Source: JAJEFO01 sp009843725 (lineage in GTDB: Bacteria > Pseudomonadota > Alphaproteobacteria > Rhodobacterales > Rhodobacteraceae). From it: a DNA stretch of 64,000 nucleotides. The position numbers and the translations under genes are program-made. The notes under the pieces were generated by a model. It did not search any database and was not told the DNA's origin. It worked only from the letters and a program-made list of their open reading frames with translations. Of this stretch, positions 1 to 9,161 are shown in pieces (the stretch's first letter is position 1; every line of letters starts with the position of its first letter). The stretch spans positions 1,054,001 through 1,118,000 of the forward strand of contig CBDEUJ010000005.1 of NCBI GenBank assembly GCA_965243215.1, written 5' to 3'.

Positions 1-1748
1 TTTTCGGCCACGGCAACGTCACCTGCCTCGGCGAGGCGCTCGCAGACGTCAAGGACACGCTGCCGCTCTATCGTGGCCAGAACGAACAGGGGATGGGGTT
101 CGCCGCTGCGGGCTACTCAAAGGCGTGGCTGCGACGGCGTTTCATGCTCTGCACCGCGTCCGCCGGACCCGGCACCGCAAACCTCCTTACCAGTGCCGCC
201 CTTGCCCACGCCAACCGGTTGCCCGTCCTGATGCTTTGCGGCGACACGTTCCTGACGCGGCTGCCGGACCCCGTTCTGCAGCAGGTGGAGCACTTCGGCA
301 ATCCTGCTTTTGGCCTGAATGACGCCTTCAAGGCAGTGAGCCGGTACTGGGACCGGATCACGCATCCTGCGCAGGTCATTCAGTCGCTGCCGGCGGCCAT
401 CGGCACGATGCTTGACCCGGCGGACTGCGGACCTGCCTTCATCGGCCTGCCTCAGGACACACAGGGATGGACTTTCGACTATCCCGCTCGACTCTTCGAA
501 AGACATGTGCACCGCATTCGGTCACAGCCTGCCGATTCTTCCGAAATCGCCAGTGCGGCAGCGCTTCTCAAGTCTTCGAAGCGCCCGATGATCATCGCGG
601 GAGGCGGCGTTCAATACGGAGACGCCGTCGCCGAACTCACTGCATTCGCCGAGGCCACCCGGATTCCTGTCGTGGAGACGATCGCCGGGCGTGCCAACCT
701 CTTGAACGACAACCCGCTGAACATCGGGCCGATCGGCGTTACCGGATCCGACAGCGCAAATTCAATCGCCGAAAAGGCCGACCTTGTTCTCGCCGTCGGC
801 ACCCGGCTTCAGGACTTCACCACGGGTTCCTGGACCGCATTTGCAAAGGACGCCAGGTTCGTCGGCCTGAACGTTGCCCGGCACGATGCGGCCAAGCACC
901 TGGCCGCAACCGTGATCGGCGACTGCAAGCGGACCCTTCCCGAACTTCAATCCGCCGCCGAATATGCTGCGCCAAGCGAATGGACCTCGCTGGCCCAGGC
1001 CGAACGGGCCAAGTGGAACGACTACGTCGTGAACAACACGCGTGTCGGAAACCGGCCGAACTCCTACGCGCAGGCCATTGGCATCGTGAACGGGCTCTGT
1101 CACGAGCGAGACAGGATCGTGGCGGCGGCTGGCGGCCTGCCGGCGGAGGTGACCGCAAACTGGAAGACGCTGGCCACTGGCACCGTTGATGTCGAGTTCG
1201 GCTTTTCCTGCATGGGCTACGAGATCGCCGGCGCCTGGGGCGCTCGCATCGCCCAGATGGAGCGCGAACCCGAACGCGACACCATCAGTTTCTGCGGCGA
1301 CGGCTCGTATCTCATGATGAACTCCGACATCTTTTCGTCGGTCCTGACGGAAAGGAAACTGATAGTCCTTGTCCTGGACAACGGCGGCTTCGCGGTCATC
1401 AACAAGCTTCAGAACAACGTTGGGCAGGAGAGTTTCAACAATCTCTTTGCGGACACGCCAACGGCCACCAACCTGGTTGAGGTCGATTTCGAGTCCCATG
1501 CGCGCGCCCAGGGAGCCGAGGCGGAAACGGTCGAGCATGCCAAGGATCTCGGCGAGGCCTTCAAGCGGGCGCAGGACAGCGACAGGACCTATGTCATCGT
1601 GATGAAGGTTGACGCCCATGAGGGCTGGACCACCGAAGGACACACATGGTGGGAAGTCGGCACCCCTCATGTCACCGAAAAGGCCGGCGTGCGCGAGAAG
1701 CACCTCGAAATCGAGGCGGCTCGTGCCCGCCAGAGAAAGGGCGTCTGA
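1..1748 (+). CDS. iolD: 3D-(3,5/4)-trihydroxycyclohexane-1,2-dione hydrolase, 5' partial
   Basis: ThDP-dependent ring-opening hydrolase of myo-inositol catabolism, giving 5-deoxy-glucuronate. The reading frame is open from base 3, so the true start lies upstream of the window; about 581 residues are present, so only a few tens are missing. The first residues carry the RGQNEQGM segment with the catalytic Glu of ThDP enzymes, and the C-terminal third has the ThDP-binding stretch that begins GDGSYLMMNSD and closes with DNGGF (bases about 1300-1390). It is followed directly by iolC (TGA/ATG overlap) and iolB, which fixes it as IolD rather than a generic acetolactate synthase. Cytoplasmic. The internal ATG at base 93 is not the start, because conserved catalytic sequence precedes it. 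Confidence 0.95.
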   Translation, partial: FGHGNVTCLGEALADVKDTLPLYRGQNEQGMGFAAAGYSKAWLRRRFMLCTASAGPGTANLLTSAALAHANRLPVLMLCGDTFLTRLPDPVLQQVEHFGNPAFGLNDAFKAVSRYWDRITHPAQVIQSLPAAIGTMLDPADCGPAFIGLPQDTQGWTFDYPARLFERHVHRIRSQPADSSEIASAAALLKSSKRPMIIAGGGVQYGDAVAELTAFAEATRIPVVETIAGRANLLNDNPLNIGPIGVTGSDSANSIAEKADLVLAVGTRLQDFTTGSWTAFAKDARFVGLNVARHDAAKHLAATVIGDCKRTLPELQSAAEYAAPSEWTSLAQAERAKWNDYVVNNTRVGNRPNSYAQAIGIVNGLCHERDRIVAAAGGLPAEVTANWKTLATGTVDVEFGFSCMGYEIAGAWGARIAQMEREPERDTISFCGDGSYLMMNSDIFSSVLTERKLIVLVLDNGGFAVINKLQNNVGQESFNNLFADTPTATNLVEVDFESHARAQGAEAETVEHAKDLGEAFKRAQDSDRTYVIVMKVDAHEGWTTEGHTWWEVGTPHVTEKAGVREKHLEIEAARARQRKGV

Positions 1749-2728
1749 TGGCGGGCCTTCTGGACGGAATCCGTCGGAACAACTTCATCATCGTGGGACG
1801 CGCCGGCATCGACTTCTTCACCGACGCAGGCATTCGCCTGGAGGACGCCGAACGGATGACGGTCGATCTCGGGGGCAGTTCGGCAAACATCGGCGCAGGA
1901 ATCTGCAAGCTCGGCGGCAAGGCCGCGCTCGTGACGCGGACGTCAGACGATTCGATCGGAAGCTACTGCGTCAATCGGCTGAGACACTACGGGGTTGACA
2001 CGACCCATGTCGCCGCGGTCGGCGGGGAGTTCCGCAATTCGCTTGCCGTCTACGAAAGCGTGGTCGAAGGCCACAGGAACGTCATCTACAGAAACGGCGC
2101 GGCGGACTTCCAGATGAACGAGGGCGATGTCGAAGCCGTGGAATACGAACGATTCGGCGCGCTCATCACGGCGGGCACGGTGTTCGCGGCCGAACCGTCA
2201 CGATCCGCCACGTTCAGGGCCTTCGAGCTTGCCAGGAGGGCCGGTTTGCCGATCATATTCGACGTGGACTACCGCCCCTATTCCTGGCCGTCTCCCGAGG
2301 TCGCCGCCGACGTGCTGAGCCGCGCGGCAGCCGAATGCAACATGATCGTCGGGAATGACGAGGAATTCGGATTCATGGCGGGAGACTACGACAAGGGATT
2401 GGACAAGGCCCGGCACCTGTCGGAGACTTCCGTTGAAATCGTGGTCTACAAGATGGGCCAGGATGGCGCGATAACCTTCACGGACGGCCAGGAAATCCGG
2501 ACGGGCATCTACCCGGTCGACGCGCTGAAGCCCACCGGTGCCGGAGACAGCTTCATGGCCGGCCTCATGACTTCGCTGGCCGACGGGCACGACCTGAAGC
2601 CCGCGATTCTGCGGGGCTCCGCCTGCGCATCGATCACGGTCTCTCGTCCCGGGTGCGCCCCGGCCCTGCCCGACACCCCGACGCTTGAAGCATTCCTGGC
2701 CGATCATCCCGGCCCGACTGAAGGATAA
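1748..2728 (+). CDS. iolC: 5-dehydro-2-deoxygluconokinase
   Basis: PfkB-family kinase phosphorylating 5-dehydro-2-deoxy-D-gluconate in inositol catabolism; about 326 residues, normal for IolC. The start ATG at 1748 overlaps the iolD stop (TGATG); in-frame starts further upstream lie inside iolD and are rejected. Visible motifs are the N-terminal GRAGIDFF and DLGGSSANIG segments, typical of the sugar-binding half, and near the C terminus KPTGAGDSFMAGL, the PfkB signature whose Asp is the catalytic base. Translationally coupled to iolD and 5 bases before iolB. Confidence 0.94.
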   Translation: MAGLLDGIRRNNFIIVGRAGIDFFTDAGIRLEDAERMTVDLGGSSANIGAGICKLGGKAALVTRTSDDSIGSYCVNRLRHYGVDTTHVAAVGGEFRNSLAVYESVVEGHRNVIYRNGAADFQMNEGDVEAVEYERFGALITAGTVFAAEPSRSATFRAFELARRAGLPIIFDVDYRPYSWPSPEVAADVLSRAAAECNMIVGNDEEFGFMAGDYDKGLDKARHLSETSVEIVVYKMGQDGAITFTDGQEIRTGIYPVDALKPTGAGDSFMAGLMTSLADGHDLKPAILRGSACASITVSRPGCAPALPDTPTLEAFLADHPGPTEG

Positions 2729-2733
2729 GGATC

Positions 2734-3576
2734 ATGCACATCGCCCCTTACGACAACCAGAACAACCCGGTCGTCGATGCCGACAACACGACGGTGCCGC
2801 TCAACTACTTCAACATTGTCAAGCTGAGGAAGGGAGAGGCGTTCGAATACGCTGTCCCGGGATACGAGACCTGCATCGTCCCGGCGACAGGCACCGTCGA
2901 CGTCGATGTCGAGGGCGCCAGGTTCGACGCCCTTGGCGGACGCGTCGAAGACGTCTGGGACGGCGAACCGGAGGGCGCCTACGTCCCCACCGGCGCAAGT
3001 GCGGAAATGGTCTGCCGGTCGGACGCCGCCGAGGTCTTTGTCGCAGGCGCGAAGTTCGATGAAGTCCTTGAGCCCTTTGCCGTGCGTTCAAGCGAACTCG
3101 ACCTCGTGCAGTACGGCTCCGACGACACCAAGACGCATCGCAAGATCAAGCACATCCTGGGCCAGAAGCAGCACGGCAAGGTGGGCCGGCTGCTGGTCAG
3201 CGAACTCTTCACCGTGGGCGCCGGCGGCTGGTCGGGATTCCCGAGCCACAAGCACGACACCGACCGCCTGCCCGACGAGACGCGCCACGACGAAACCTAC
3301 AACTTCCGGTTCCGCCCGAAGCACGGCTCCGGCGTGCAAATGCTTCAGCGCGAGGACGGCATGCCCGGGGACGCCTATCACATCGTCGACGGCTCCACGA
3401 TCTGCCTTGACCGTGGGTACCACCCCTGCTGCGTGCTGCCAGGATACGAAATGTACTATTTCACGATCCTCGGTGGGCTCAGCCAGCGATCGCTCATACA
3501 GTACTTTCAGCCCTCGCATGCCGACCAGCTCGAAACGATTCCCGGCATCAAGGACATGATCGCCAAGTTCAAATGA
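2734..3576 (+). CDS. iolB: 5-deoxy-glucuronate isomerase
   Basis: Cupin-fold isomerase turning 5-deoxy-D-glucuronate into 5-dehydro-2-deoxy-D-gluconate, the IolC substrate; 280 residues, usual length. The segment PSHKHDTDRLPDETRHDETY (about residues 169-188) is the conserved metal-binding stretch of the family, and GYHPCCVLPGYEMYYF follows. Lies in the iol operon, overlapping the next aldolase gene by 4 bases (ATGA). Cytoplasmic. Confidence 0.94.
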   Translation: MHIAPYDNQNNPVVDADNTTVPLNYFNIVKLRKGEAFEYAVPGYETCIVPATGTVDVDVEGARFDALGGRVEDVWDGEPEGAYVPTGASAEMVCRSDAAEVFVAGAKFDEVLEPFAVRSSELDLVQYGSDDTKTHRKIKHILGQKQHGKVGRLLVSELFTVGAGGWSGFPSHKHDTDRLPDETRHDETYNFRFRPKHGSGVQMLQREDGMPGDAYHIVDGSTICLDRGYHPCCVLPGYEMYYFTILGGLSQRSLIQYFQPSHADQLETIPGIKDMIAKFK

Positions 3577-4430
3577 CGCTTGCGACGCTTTCGGACGTGC
3601 TGCAACCGGCGCTCACCGGCAACTACGCAGTTGCGGGCCTCGTGACGTTGGGCTGGGAAGACACGCGGGCCTATGTCGCGGCCGCAGAGGCCGAGAAATG
3701 CCCCGTCATCCTGCAGGCGGGACCGTCCTGCCGGACGCATACGCCACTGCCGATTCTTGGCAGCATGTATCGTCATCTGGCGGCGGACGCGGATGTGCCG
3801 GTCGTCGCGCATCTCGACCATGGATACACGATGGACGAGTGCAAGGCGGCGCTGGATGCGGGCTTCACGTCCCTGATGTTCGACGGGTCCCGCAAACCGC
3901 TTGCCCGGAACATCGACGAGACGGCGGCGGTTGCCGAACTGGCGCGTGGCGCCGGCATCTCCTGCGAGGGCGAAATCGGCTTCGTGGGATATGACCAGGG
4001 CGAAGCCTCCGCAGGCACCGACCCTGACGAGGCGGCGCGGTTTGCCCGCGAAACCGGCGTCGACGCGATGGCAATCTCCGTTGGCAACGTGCATCTGCAA
4101 CGCAACCAGTCCGGCGGTCTGGACGAGGCCCGCATCGCGGCAATCGAGGCGCTGACGGACATTCCCCTGGTGATCCACGGCGGCTCGGGCGTGCCGGCCT
4201 GGCAACGCAAGCGTCTCGCCCGCGGCTCAGCCATCTGCAAGTTCAACATCGGCACCGAGCTGCGCATGGCCTTCGGGCAGGCGCTTCGAGACTCCGTGAA
4301 TCGCGATCCTGACCGGTTCGACAGGCTGCAGATATTCGGAGACGTTGAGGCTTCGCTTGTCGCGGCAACGCGCGAGGTGCTGGCGACTCTCAAGGCAGGC
4401 TGGCCATCCTCGGCATGGATGCCGAATTGA
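3573..4430 (+). CDS. iolJ: class II aldolase, probable 6-phospho-5-dehydro-2-deoxygluconate aldolase (IolJ-like)
   Basis: Zinc-dependent class II fructose-bisphosphate-aldolase-family protein of 285 residues. Putative Zn-binding histidines are seen in AHLDHGYT, ISVGNVHL and VIHGGSG. Position as the fourth gene of an iol operon, ATGA-coupled to iolB, supports cleavage of 6-phospho-5-dehydro-2-deoxygluconate to DHAP and malonate semialdehyde. The family also contains tagatose- and fructose-bisphosphate aldolases, so the exact substrate is inferred from neighbours. Malonate semialdehyde made here would suit the malonate-linked enzymes elsewhere in the window. Confidence 0.85.
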   Translation: MTLATLSDVLQPALTGNYAVAGLVTLGWEDTRAYVAAAEAEKCPVILQAGPSCRTHTPLPILGSMYRHLAADADVPVVAHLDHGYTMDECKAALDAGFTSLMFDGSRKPLARNIDETAAVAELARGAGISCEGEIGFVGYDQGEASAGTDPDEAARFARETGVDAMAISVGNVHLQRNQSGGLDEARIAAIEALTDIPLVIHGGSGVPAWQRKRLARGSAICKFNIGTELRMAFGQALRDSVNRDPDRFDRLQIFGDVEASLVAATREVLATLKAGWPSSAWMPN

Positions 4431-4501
4431 CATGCCGTGGATTTGGGTCAACCTGTTCGGGACAACCGGCTCGAACGGTCCAAACCGCTGAAAGGAAAGC
4501 C

Positions 4502-4954
4502 ATGCTTAAAGGAATCGATCCCAGGCTGAACGCCGATGTTCTCTACGCGTTGCGGGCAATGGGCCACGGCGACGTCCTGGTCATTGCGGACACGAACTTT
4601 CCTGCGGATTCGATCGCGCGCAACACGGCATTCGGCGAACTCCTGCGCATGGACAACCTGACGGCGGCCGAGGCCGCCGAGGCCGTGCTGTCGGTCCTGC
4701 CTCTCGACACGTTCGTCGACGACTTTGCCGGGCGCATGGAGATGGTCGATGCTCCCGAGGAGATCCCGCCCGTGCAAATGGAGGTGCAGGCCGCCATCGA
4801 CTCCGCCGAAGGAATGCACCGCGCACTGATCGGCATCGAGCGCTTCGCCTTCTACGATCTTGCCCGTGAATCCTATGCCGTGATCCAGACAGGGGAACGG
4901 CGCTTCTATGGTTGCTTCATGTTCCGCAAGGGCGTGATTCCGCCAGACGCGTGA
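4502..4954 (+). CDS. fucU: RbsD/FucU-family sugar mutarotase
   Basis: Cytosolic mutarotase of 150 residues that interconverts anomers or pyranose/furanose forms of a monosaccharide before phosphorylation. The N terminus MLKGIDPRLNADVLYALRAM, the MGHGDVLVIADTNFP block (catalytic His) and the C-terminal FYGCFMFRKGVI are typical of FucU. The ATG at 4502 follows AAAGGAAAGCC, a reasonable ribosome site; an in-frame start 87 bases earlier would add unrelated residues. Sits between the iol genes and a ribokinase, so its substrate may be ribose, fucose or another sugar taken up with inositol. Confidence 0.88.
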   Translation: MLKGIDPRLNADVLYALRAMGHGDVLVIADTNFPADSIARNTAFGELLRMDNLTAAEAAEAVLSVLPLDTFVDDFAGRMEMVDAPEEIPPVQMEVQAAIDSAEGMHRALIGIERFAFYDLARESYAVIQTGERRFYGCFMFRKGVIPPDA

Positions 4955-4961
4955 TGAGCAA

Positions 4962-5897
4962 TTGAGCAGGGAAATCGTCATCCTCGGCGTGTTCGTCGCC
5001 GACACGTCCTATCGCGCCGAGCGCATGCCCCGGATCGGCGAAACGATCCTTGGCAGCAGTTTCGTCCTGGGTCCGGGCGGCAAGGGCTCGAACCAGGCGG
5101 TCGCGGCAGCAAGAGCCGGCGGGAACGTTCATTTCGTGACCCGGCTTGGCAAGGATCCCTTCGCCGACATTGCACTTGAGACCTGGAAGGACGCGGGGGT
5201 CACGCCGGTCGTCACCCGGCACGGCGACAGCTACACGGGCGCAGCCTTCATCTTTGTCGACGACAAGACCGGCGACAACGCGATCATAGTCTCTCCGGGA
5301 GCGGCGCGGGAAATTTCCGCGGAGGACATCGAGGCGCGCAGGAACCTGATCGAGGGCGCAAGCGTCCTCGTCACCCAGCTTGAGCAGCCGATCGACGCGG
5401 CATGCAGGGCACTTGAGATTGCACGAGACGCCGGGGTCCGCACCATCCTGAATCCGGCCCCGGCCGCGGACCTGCCGTCCGGCATGCTGTCGCTCTGCGA
5501 CTTCGTGACGCCGAACGAGTCCGAAGCGGAGGGCATAACCGGCATCCCCGTCGCCTCCGTCGAGGACGCCGACCGCGCCGCGGAAGCGTTTCTCGCCGAC
5601 GGAGCGGGCGCCGCCATCATCACGCTTGGGGAAAACGGCGCATTCTACAAGGACGCCTCTGACGCGGTCCACGTGCCCGCGGTCATAGCCGGTGAAGTCG
5701 TCGAGACCACCGGGGCTGGCGACGCGTTCAACGGCGGGTTCGCTGCGGTACTCGCCGAGGGGCAGGCGCCCGTCGACGCAGTTCGCTTCGCCTGCACGGC
5801 GGCCGGCATCTCGGTCACGCGTCCCGGCACCGCACCGTCAATGCCGTCACGACGCGAAGTCGAGCTGTTGCTGGCCGACGGCACCGAAGGTGCATAG
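4962..5897 (+). CDS. rbsK: ribokinase
   Basis: PfkB-family kinase of 311 residues, most like ribokinase. The N-terminal VLGPGGKGSNQAVAAARAGG segment is the RbsK substrate-binding hallmark, VTPNESEAEGITG is mid-protein, and TTGAGDAFNGGFAAVLAEG holds the catalytic Asp and anion hole. The start is a TTG, 7 bases after the fucU stop; the nearer ATG and GTG codons run into a stop within four codons. Pairing with a RbsD/FucU mutarotase fits ribose or a related pentose. No sugar transporter is visible downstream. Confidence 0.9.
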   Translation: MSREIVILGVFVADTSYRAERMPRIGETILGSSFVLGPGGKGSNQAVAAARAGGNVHFVTRLGKDPFADIALETWKDAGVTPVVTRHGDSYTGAAFIFVDDKTGDNAIIVSPGAAREISAEDIEARRNLIEGASVLVTQLEQPIDAACRALEIARDAGVRTILNPAPAADLPSGMLSLCDFVTPNESEAEGITGIPVASVEDADRAAEAFLADGAGAAIITLGENGAFYKDASDAVHVPAVIAGEVVETTGAGDAFNGGFAAVLAEGQAPVDAVRFACTAAGISVTRPGTAPSMPSRREVELLLADGTEGA

Positions 5898-6092
5898 CGA
5901 CTTCACGCTTGACGGGTCCCCGTCACCGACGGTGACCGCCGGCAGCGGACTGCGGCCTCGTCGCATCTGAATGTTTCGACGAATGCCCGGGATTTGCGTG
6001 ATTTTCCGAAAGATGCTGTCGCGAAGATCCGTATGGTCGTCAGTGGAGTACAGACCATATTCTGCCGTTGTGTCGCCATCCCTGGAGCCGTC

Positions 6093-6935
6093 ATGACCTC
6101 ACGCTACTTCGCCCCGACCGGAGGGCAGCCTCCGCAGGAACAGCTGCTGACGGACCGCGCCATGTTCACGGAGGCCTACGCGGTCATTCCCAAGGGCACC
6201 ATGCAGGACATCGTCACGAGCCGCCTGCCCTTCTGGACGGACACGCGCCTCTGGGTTCTGTCACGTCCGCTCAGCGGGTTTGCCGAGACCTTTTCCCAGT
6301 ACATCATGGAGGTTGCCCCGGGCGGCGGATCCGAAAGGCCGGAAACCGACTCCAGCGCGGAAGGAGTCATCTTTGTCGTCGAAGGTACGGCCAGGATCGC
6401 CATCGAAGGGACGGCGCACGCGCTCGCACCCGGGAGCTATGTCTACCTGCCACCGGAAACGAACTGGACGCTCGGGAACGACAGCGACACCGCATGCCGC
6501 TTTCACTGGATACGCAAGGCCTACCAACGCGTCGGCGGCCTTCCAGGACCCGACATCATCGTCGCAAACGAGCAGGACGTCGCGCCCGTACCGATGCCGG
6601 GGACGGACGGAAAGTGGGCCACGACGCGGTTCGTCGATCCAGAGGACATGCGCCACGACATGCATGTCAACATCGTGACTTTCGAACCAGGCGCCGTCAT
6701 TCCCTTTGCCGAGACCCACGTCATGGAGCACGGCCTCTACGTGCTCGAGGGCAAGGCTGTCTACAGGCTCAACCAGGATTGGGTCGAGGTGGAAGCCGGA
6801 GACTTCATGTGGCTCCGCGCCTTCTGCCCGCAGGCATGCTACGCCGGCGGTCCGGGCCGGTTCCGCTATCTGCTTTACAAGGACGTCAACCGACACATGG
6901 CGCTCAGTCCCTCCATCGGCGCGATGGCCAATTGA
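6093..6935 (+). CDS. allE: (S)-ureidoglycine aminohydrolase
   Basis: Bicupin enzyme of 280 residues that releases ammonia from (S)-ureidoglycine to give (S)-ureidoglycolate. Two cupin modules are visible: the first around EGVIFVVEGTARIAIEG (residues about 90-110), the second around FAETHVMEHGLYVLEGKAVY (about 205-225), whose H/E residues match the manganese-binding set. The N-terminal YFAPTGGQPPQE is typical. An in-frame TTG 99 bases upstream would prepend a low-similarity leader, so ATG 6093 is used. The next enzyme, ureidoglycolate lyase, is encoded convergently just downstream. Confidence 0.9.
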   Translation: MTSRYFAPTGGQPPQEQLLTDRAMFTEAYAVIPKGTMQDIVTSRLPFWTDTRLWVLSRPLSGFAETFSQYIMEVAPGGGSERPETDSSAEGVIFVVEGTARIAIEGTAHALAPGSYVYLPPETNWTLGNDSDTACRFHWIRKAYQRVGGLPGPDIIVANEQDVAPVPMPGTDGKWATTRFVDPEDMRHDMHVNIVTFEPGAVIPFAETHVMEHGLYVLEGKAVYRLNQDWVEVEAGDFMWLRAFCPQACYAGGPGRFRYLLYKDVNRHMALSPSIGAMAN

Positions 6936-7080
6936 ACGTGCGGGAAAACGTGGGCGGAACGTCGCCACCGCAGGCTGAAACCACTGGTCAACAGCGTAGC
7001 GCGTCGCAGAAGACTGGCTTGCGCCGCGGAGCTGTTCCGGCATCCGGATGGACGCGTCGGCCAGGAGATTCCCTGTCGTG

Positions 7081-7605
7081 TCACGATGCCTGTGCCGACA
7101 CCGAATCGGCAAGTTCCGCTCCTGCCTCGACGATATACGGGGAGTCGAACCAGTGCTCTTCGAGGTTCGGGCTGTCGCCAATCCGGTCCACGACTGCGAA
7201 AAGGCCTGGTGCATGCAGGGGTGCCAGGACCCCATGCCAAGTTCCGCGGTGGAAGTTCACGCCCTGGCCGGACGCTGCGACGAAGGCGCACGGCGTGCCC
7301 GGCACGCCGCTCTCGTCCGGCGCGACCACGACCAGAAAGGGATGACCGGACATCGAAATGAATGCCTGGCTGCCGTCCGGATGCCGCTCGACAAGGGGAA
7401 TTTCCACGGGCCATGCCACCGTCTCGCCACGAAAGACGCTGATGCCGGCGCGCCCCTCGGGCCCGAAGTCAAGACGGGCACGGTCGTGGAACCGGCCACA
7501 GCGACCGTCATTGATGATCCTGTCGGGGTCGCCCCTGGCTTCGAGAACATCGCCGAACGGCGCGAATGCCTTCGCCGTGAGGGGCCGCGCCACAAGGGTC
7601 CTCAT
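7081..7605 (-). CDS. allA: ureidoglycolate lyase
   Basis: Cleaves (S)-ureidoglycolate to glyoxylate and urea, the last step of this allantoin route. 174 residues, usual length. The N terminus MRTLVARPLTAKAFAPFGDV and the C-terminal GVNFHRGTWHGVLAPL block are diagnostic of AllA (cupin-like fold). The start overlaps the stop of the upstream puuE-uraD gene by 4 bases, so the two are translationally coupled. Cytoplasmic. Confidence 0.93.
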   Translation of the reverse strand: MRTLVARPLTAKAFAPFGDVLEARGDPDRIINDGRCGRFHDRARLDFGPEGRAGISVFRGETVAWPVEIPLVERHPDGSQAFISMSGHPFLVVVAPDESGVPGTPCAFVAASGQGVNFHRGTWHGVLAPLHAPGLFAVVDRIGDSPNLEEHWFDSPYIVEAGAELADSVSAQAS

Positions 7606-9014
7606 GCGTCCAGCTTCTCATGGAGCCTGAGCTCGGCGATCCGTTCGACCTGTCGGCAGGCTTCGGCGAACTCGGCGTCCCGATCGTTATCGATCCGACA
7701 GCGGAACGCCTCCATGATCGATGCCTTGGTGTTGTCACGGACGGCGATGATGAAGGGAAATCCGAACTTGGAGGTGTAGGCGTCGTTCAACTCCGTGAAG
7801 GTCGCTCGCTCATTGTCGGTCAGCGCATCGAGGCCGGCCGATGCCTGCTCGGCGGCCGACTCGTCCGTCAGCCGCCTGGCTTGGGCCAGCTTGCCCGCAA
7901 GGTCCGGATGCGCGACCAGCACGTCAAGGCGTCTTTCCCTGGGTGCGGCGCGGAAGATGCGAACAAGCGCGGCATGAACGCCGATGGCGCTGTCATGCGC
8001 CGGCCCTAGTTCGAGCGCATGTGCATCCTCGGCGATCCAGGGCGAATGCTCGAAGACCCCGCCGAATTCGGTCACGAAGGTCTCCCGATCCATTTCCGAA
8101 GGCCGCGCCTTGTGCATCGGGGGATGCTCCGCGGCCCAATGCTCCGCGACCTGGAGCCGCGTCGCGAACCAGACGCCGTCGTGCTTTCGGAAGTGCTCCA
8201 GCATCCGGCGCAGCGCGCCCGCGCGGCTCGGACGGCCGATCAGCCGGCAGTGCAGCCCGATTGACAGCATTTTCGGAACGCCGGCCTGACCCTCTTCGTA
8301 AAGAACGTCGAACGCGTCCTTCACCATCGCCTCGAAGTCATTGCTGGTCGCAAACCCCGCCTGGATCGCGAACCGCATGTCGTTGCAATCCAGCGTGTAT
8401 GGCACGATCAACTGGTCCTTTCCGTTCACGCGGACCCAGTAAGGCAGGTCGTCTGCGTAGCTGTCGGCGATGTAGGCGAACTCGCCTTCCGCCGCCGCCA
8501 GTTCGACAGTGTTCATGGAACAGCGCCCCGTGTACCAGCCACGCGGGGCTTCTCCCGTCACCTCGGCATGGAGCCGGATCGCCGCGCGGATCTGCGCACG
8601 CTCCTCCTCAAGGGGCATGTCCTTGTGCTCGATCCACTTCAGCCCGTGGCTCGCGATCTCCCAGCCGGCCGCCTTCATCGCCGCAACCTGCTCGGGCGCT
8701 CGGGCGAGTGCCGTCGCAACACCGTAGACCGTGACCGGAACGTCCTTCAGGATTCCGTGGACCCGCCAGAACCCGGCGCGCGCGCCGTATTCGTAGATCG
8801 ACTCCATGTTCCAGTGGCGTTGTCCCGGCCAAGGCTGGGCGCCGGTGACTTCCGAGAGGAACGCTTCCGAGGCCGGGTCGCCATGGAGAATGCAGTTTTC
8901 ACCGCCCTCTTCGTAGTTCAGGACGAATTGCACGGCGATCTTCGCGCCGCCTGGCCAGTTGGCCCGGGGCGGCGATGCGCCGTAGCCGGTCATGTCACGA
9001 GGATAGCGCGTCAC
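7602..9014 (-). CDS. puuE-uraD: allantoinase PuuE fused to OHCU decarboxylase UraD
   Basis: Two-domain purine-catabolism enzyme of about 470 residues. Residues about 1-300 are a polysaccharide-deacetylase-type, cofactor-independent allantoinase (YPRDMTGYGASPP, NYEEGGENCILHGD, ASHGLKWIEH, IGLHCRLIGRPSR). Residues about 310-470 are 2-oxo-4-hydroxy-4-carboxy-5-ureidoimidazoline decarboxylase, with the catalytic His in VLVAHPDLAGKLA and the C-terminal AYTSKFGFPFIIAV. The fusion puts the decarboxylation that yields (S)-allantoin next to its hydrolysis to allantoate. The start is the GTG at 9014, preceded by GGAGG six bases away; a TTG 18 bases further upstream lacks a ribosome site. Confidence 0.93.
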   Translation of the reverse strand: MTRYPRDMTGYGASPPRANWPGGAKIAVQFVLNYEEGGENCILHGDPASEAFLSEVTGAQPWPGQRHWNMESIYEYGARAGFWRVHGILKDVPVTVYGVATALARAPEQVAAMKAAGWEIASHGLKWIEHKDMPLEEERAQIRAAIRLHAEVTGEAPRGWYTGRCSMNTVELAAAEGEFAYIADSYADDLPYWVRVNGKDQLIVPYTLDCNDMRFAIQAGFATSNDFEAMVKDAFDVLYEEGQAGVPKMLSIGLHCRLIGRPSRAGALRRMLEHFRKHDGVWFATRLQVAEHWAAEHPPMHKARPSEMDRETFVTEFGGVFEHSPWIAEDAHALELGPAHDSAIGVHAALVRIFRAAPRERRLDVLVAHPDLAGKLAQARRLTDESAAEQASAGLDALTDNERATFTELNDAYTSKFGFPFIIAVRDNTKASIMEAFRCRIDNDRDAEFAEACRQVERIAELRLHEKLDA

Positions 9015-9161
9015 GGATGGCCTCCAGTTCAAGGGTTGATCATTTGTAAACCAAGACGCGTGAATTGCATTTCAAAATATGCTTGAAGGAGTCTTCTGAC
9101 AGGCGATTCCCGACCCGGCGGCACCCGGAGCCATGAGACACTGCATTTCGGAGGAACTGAT

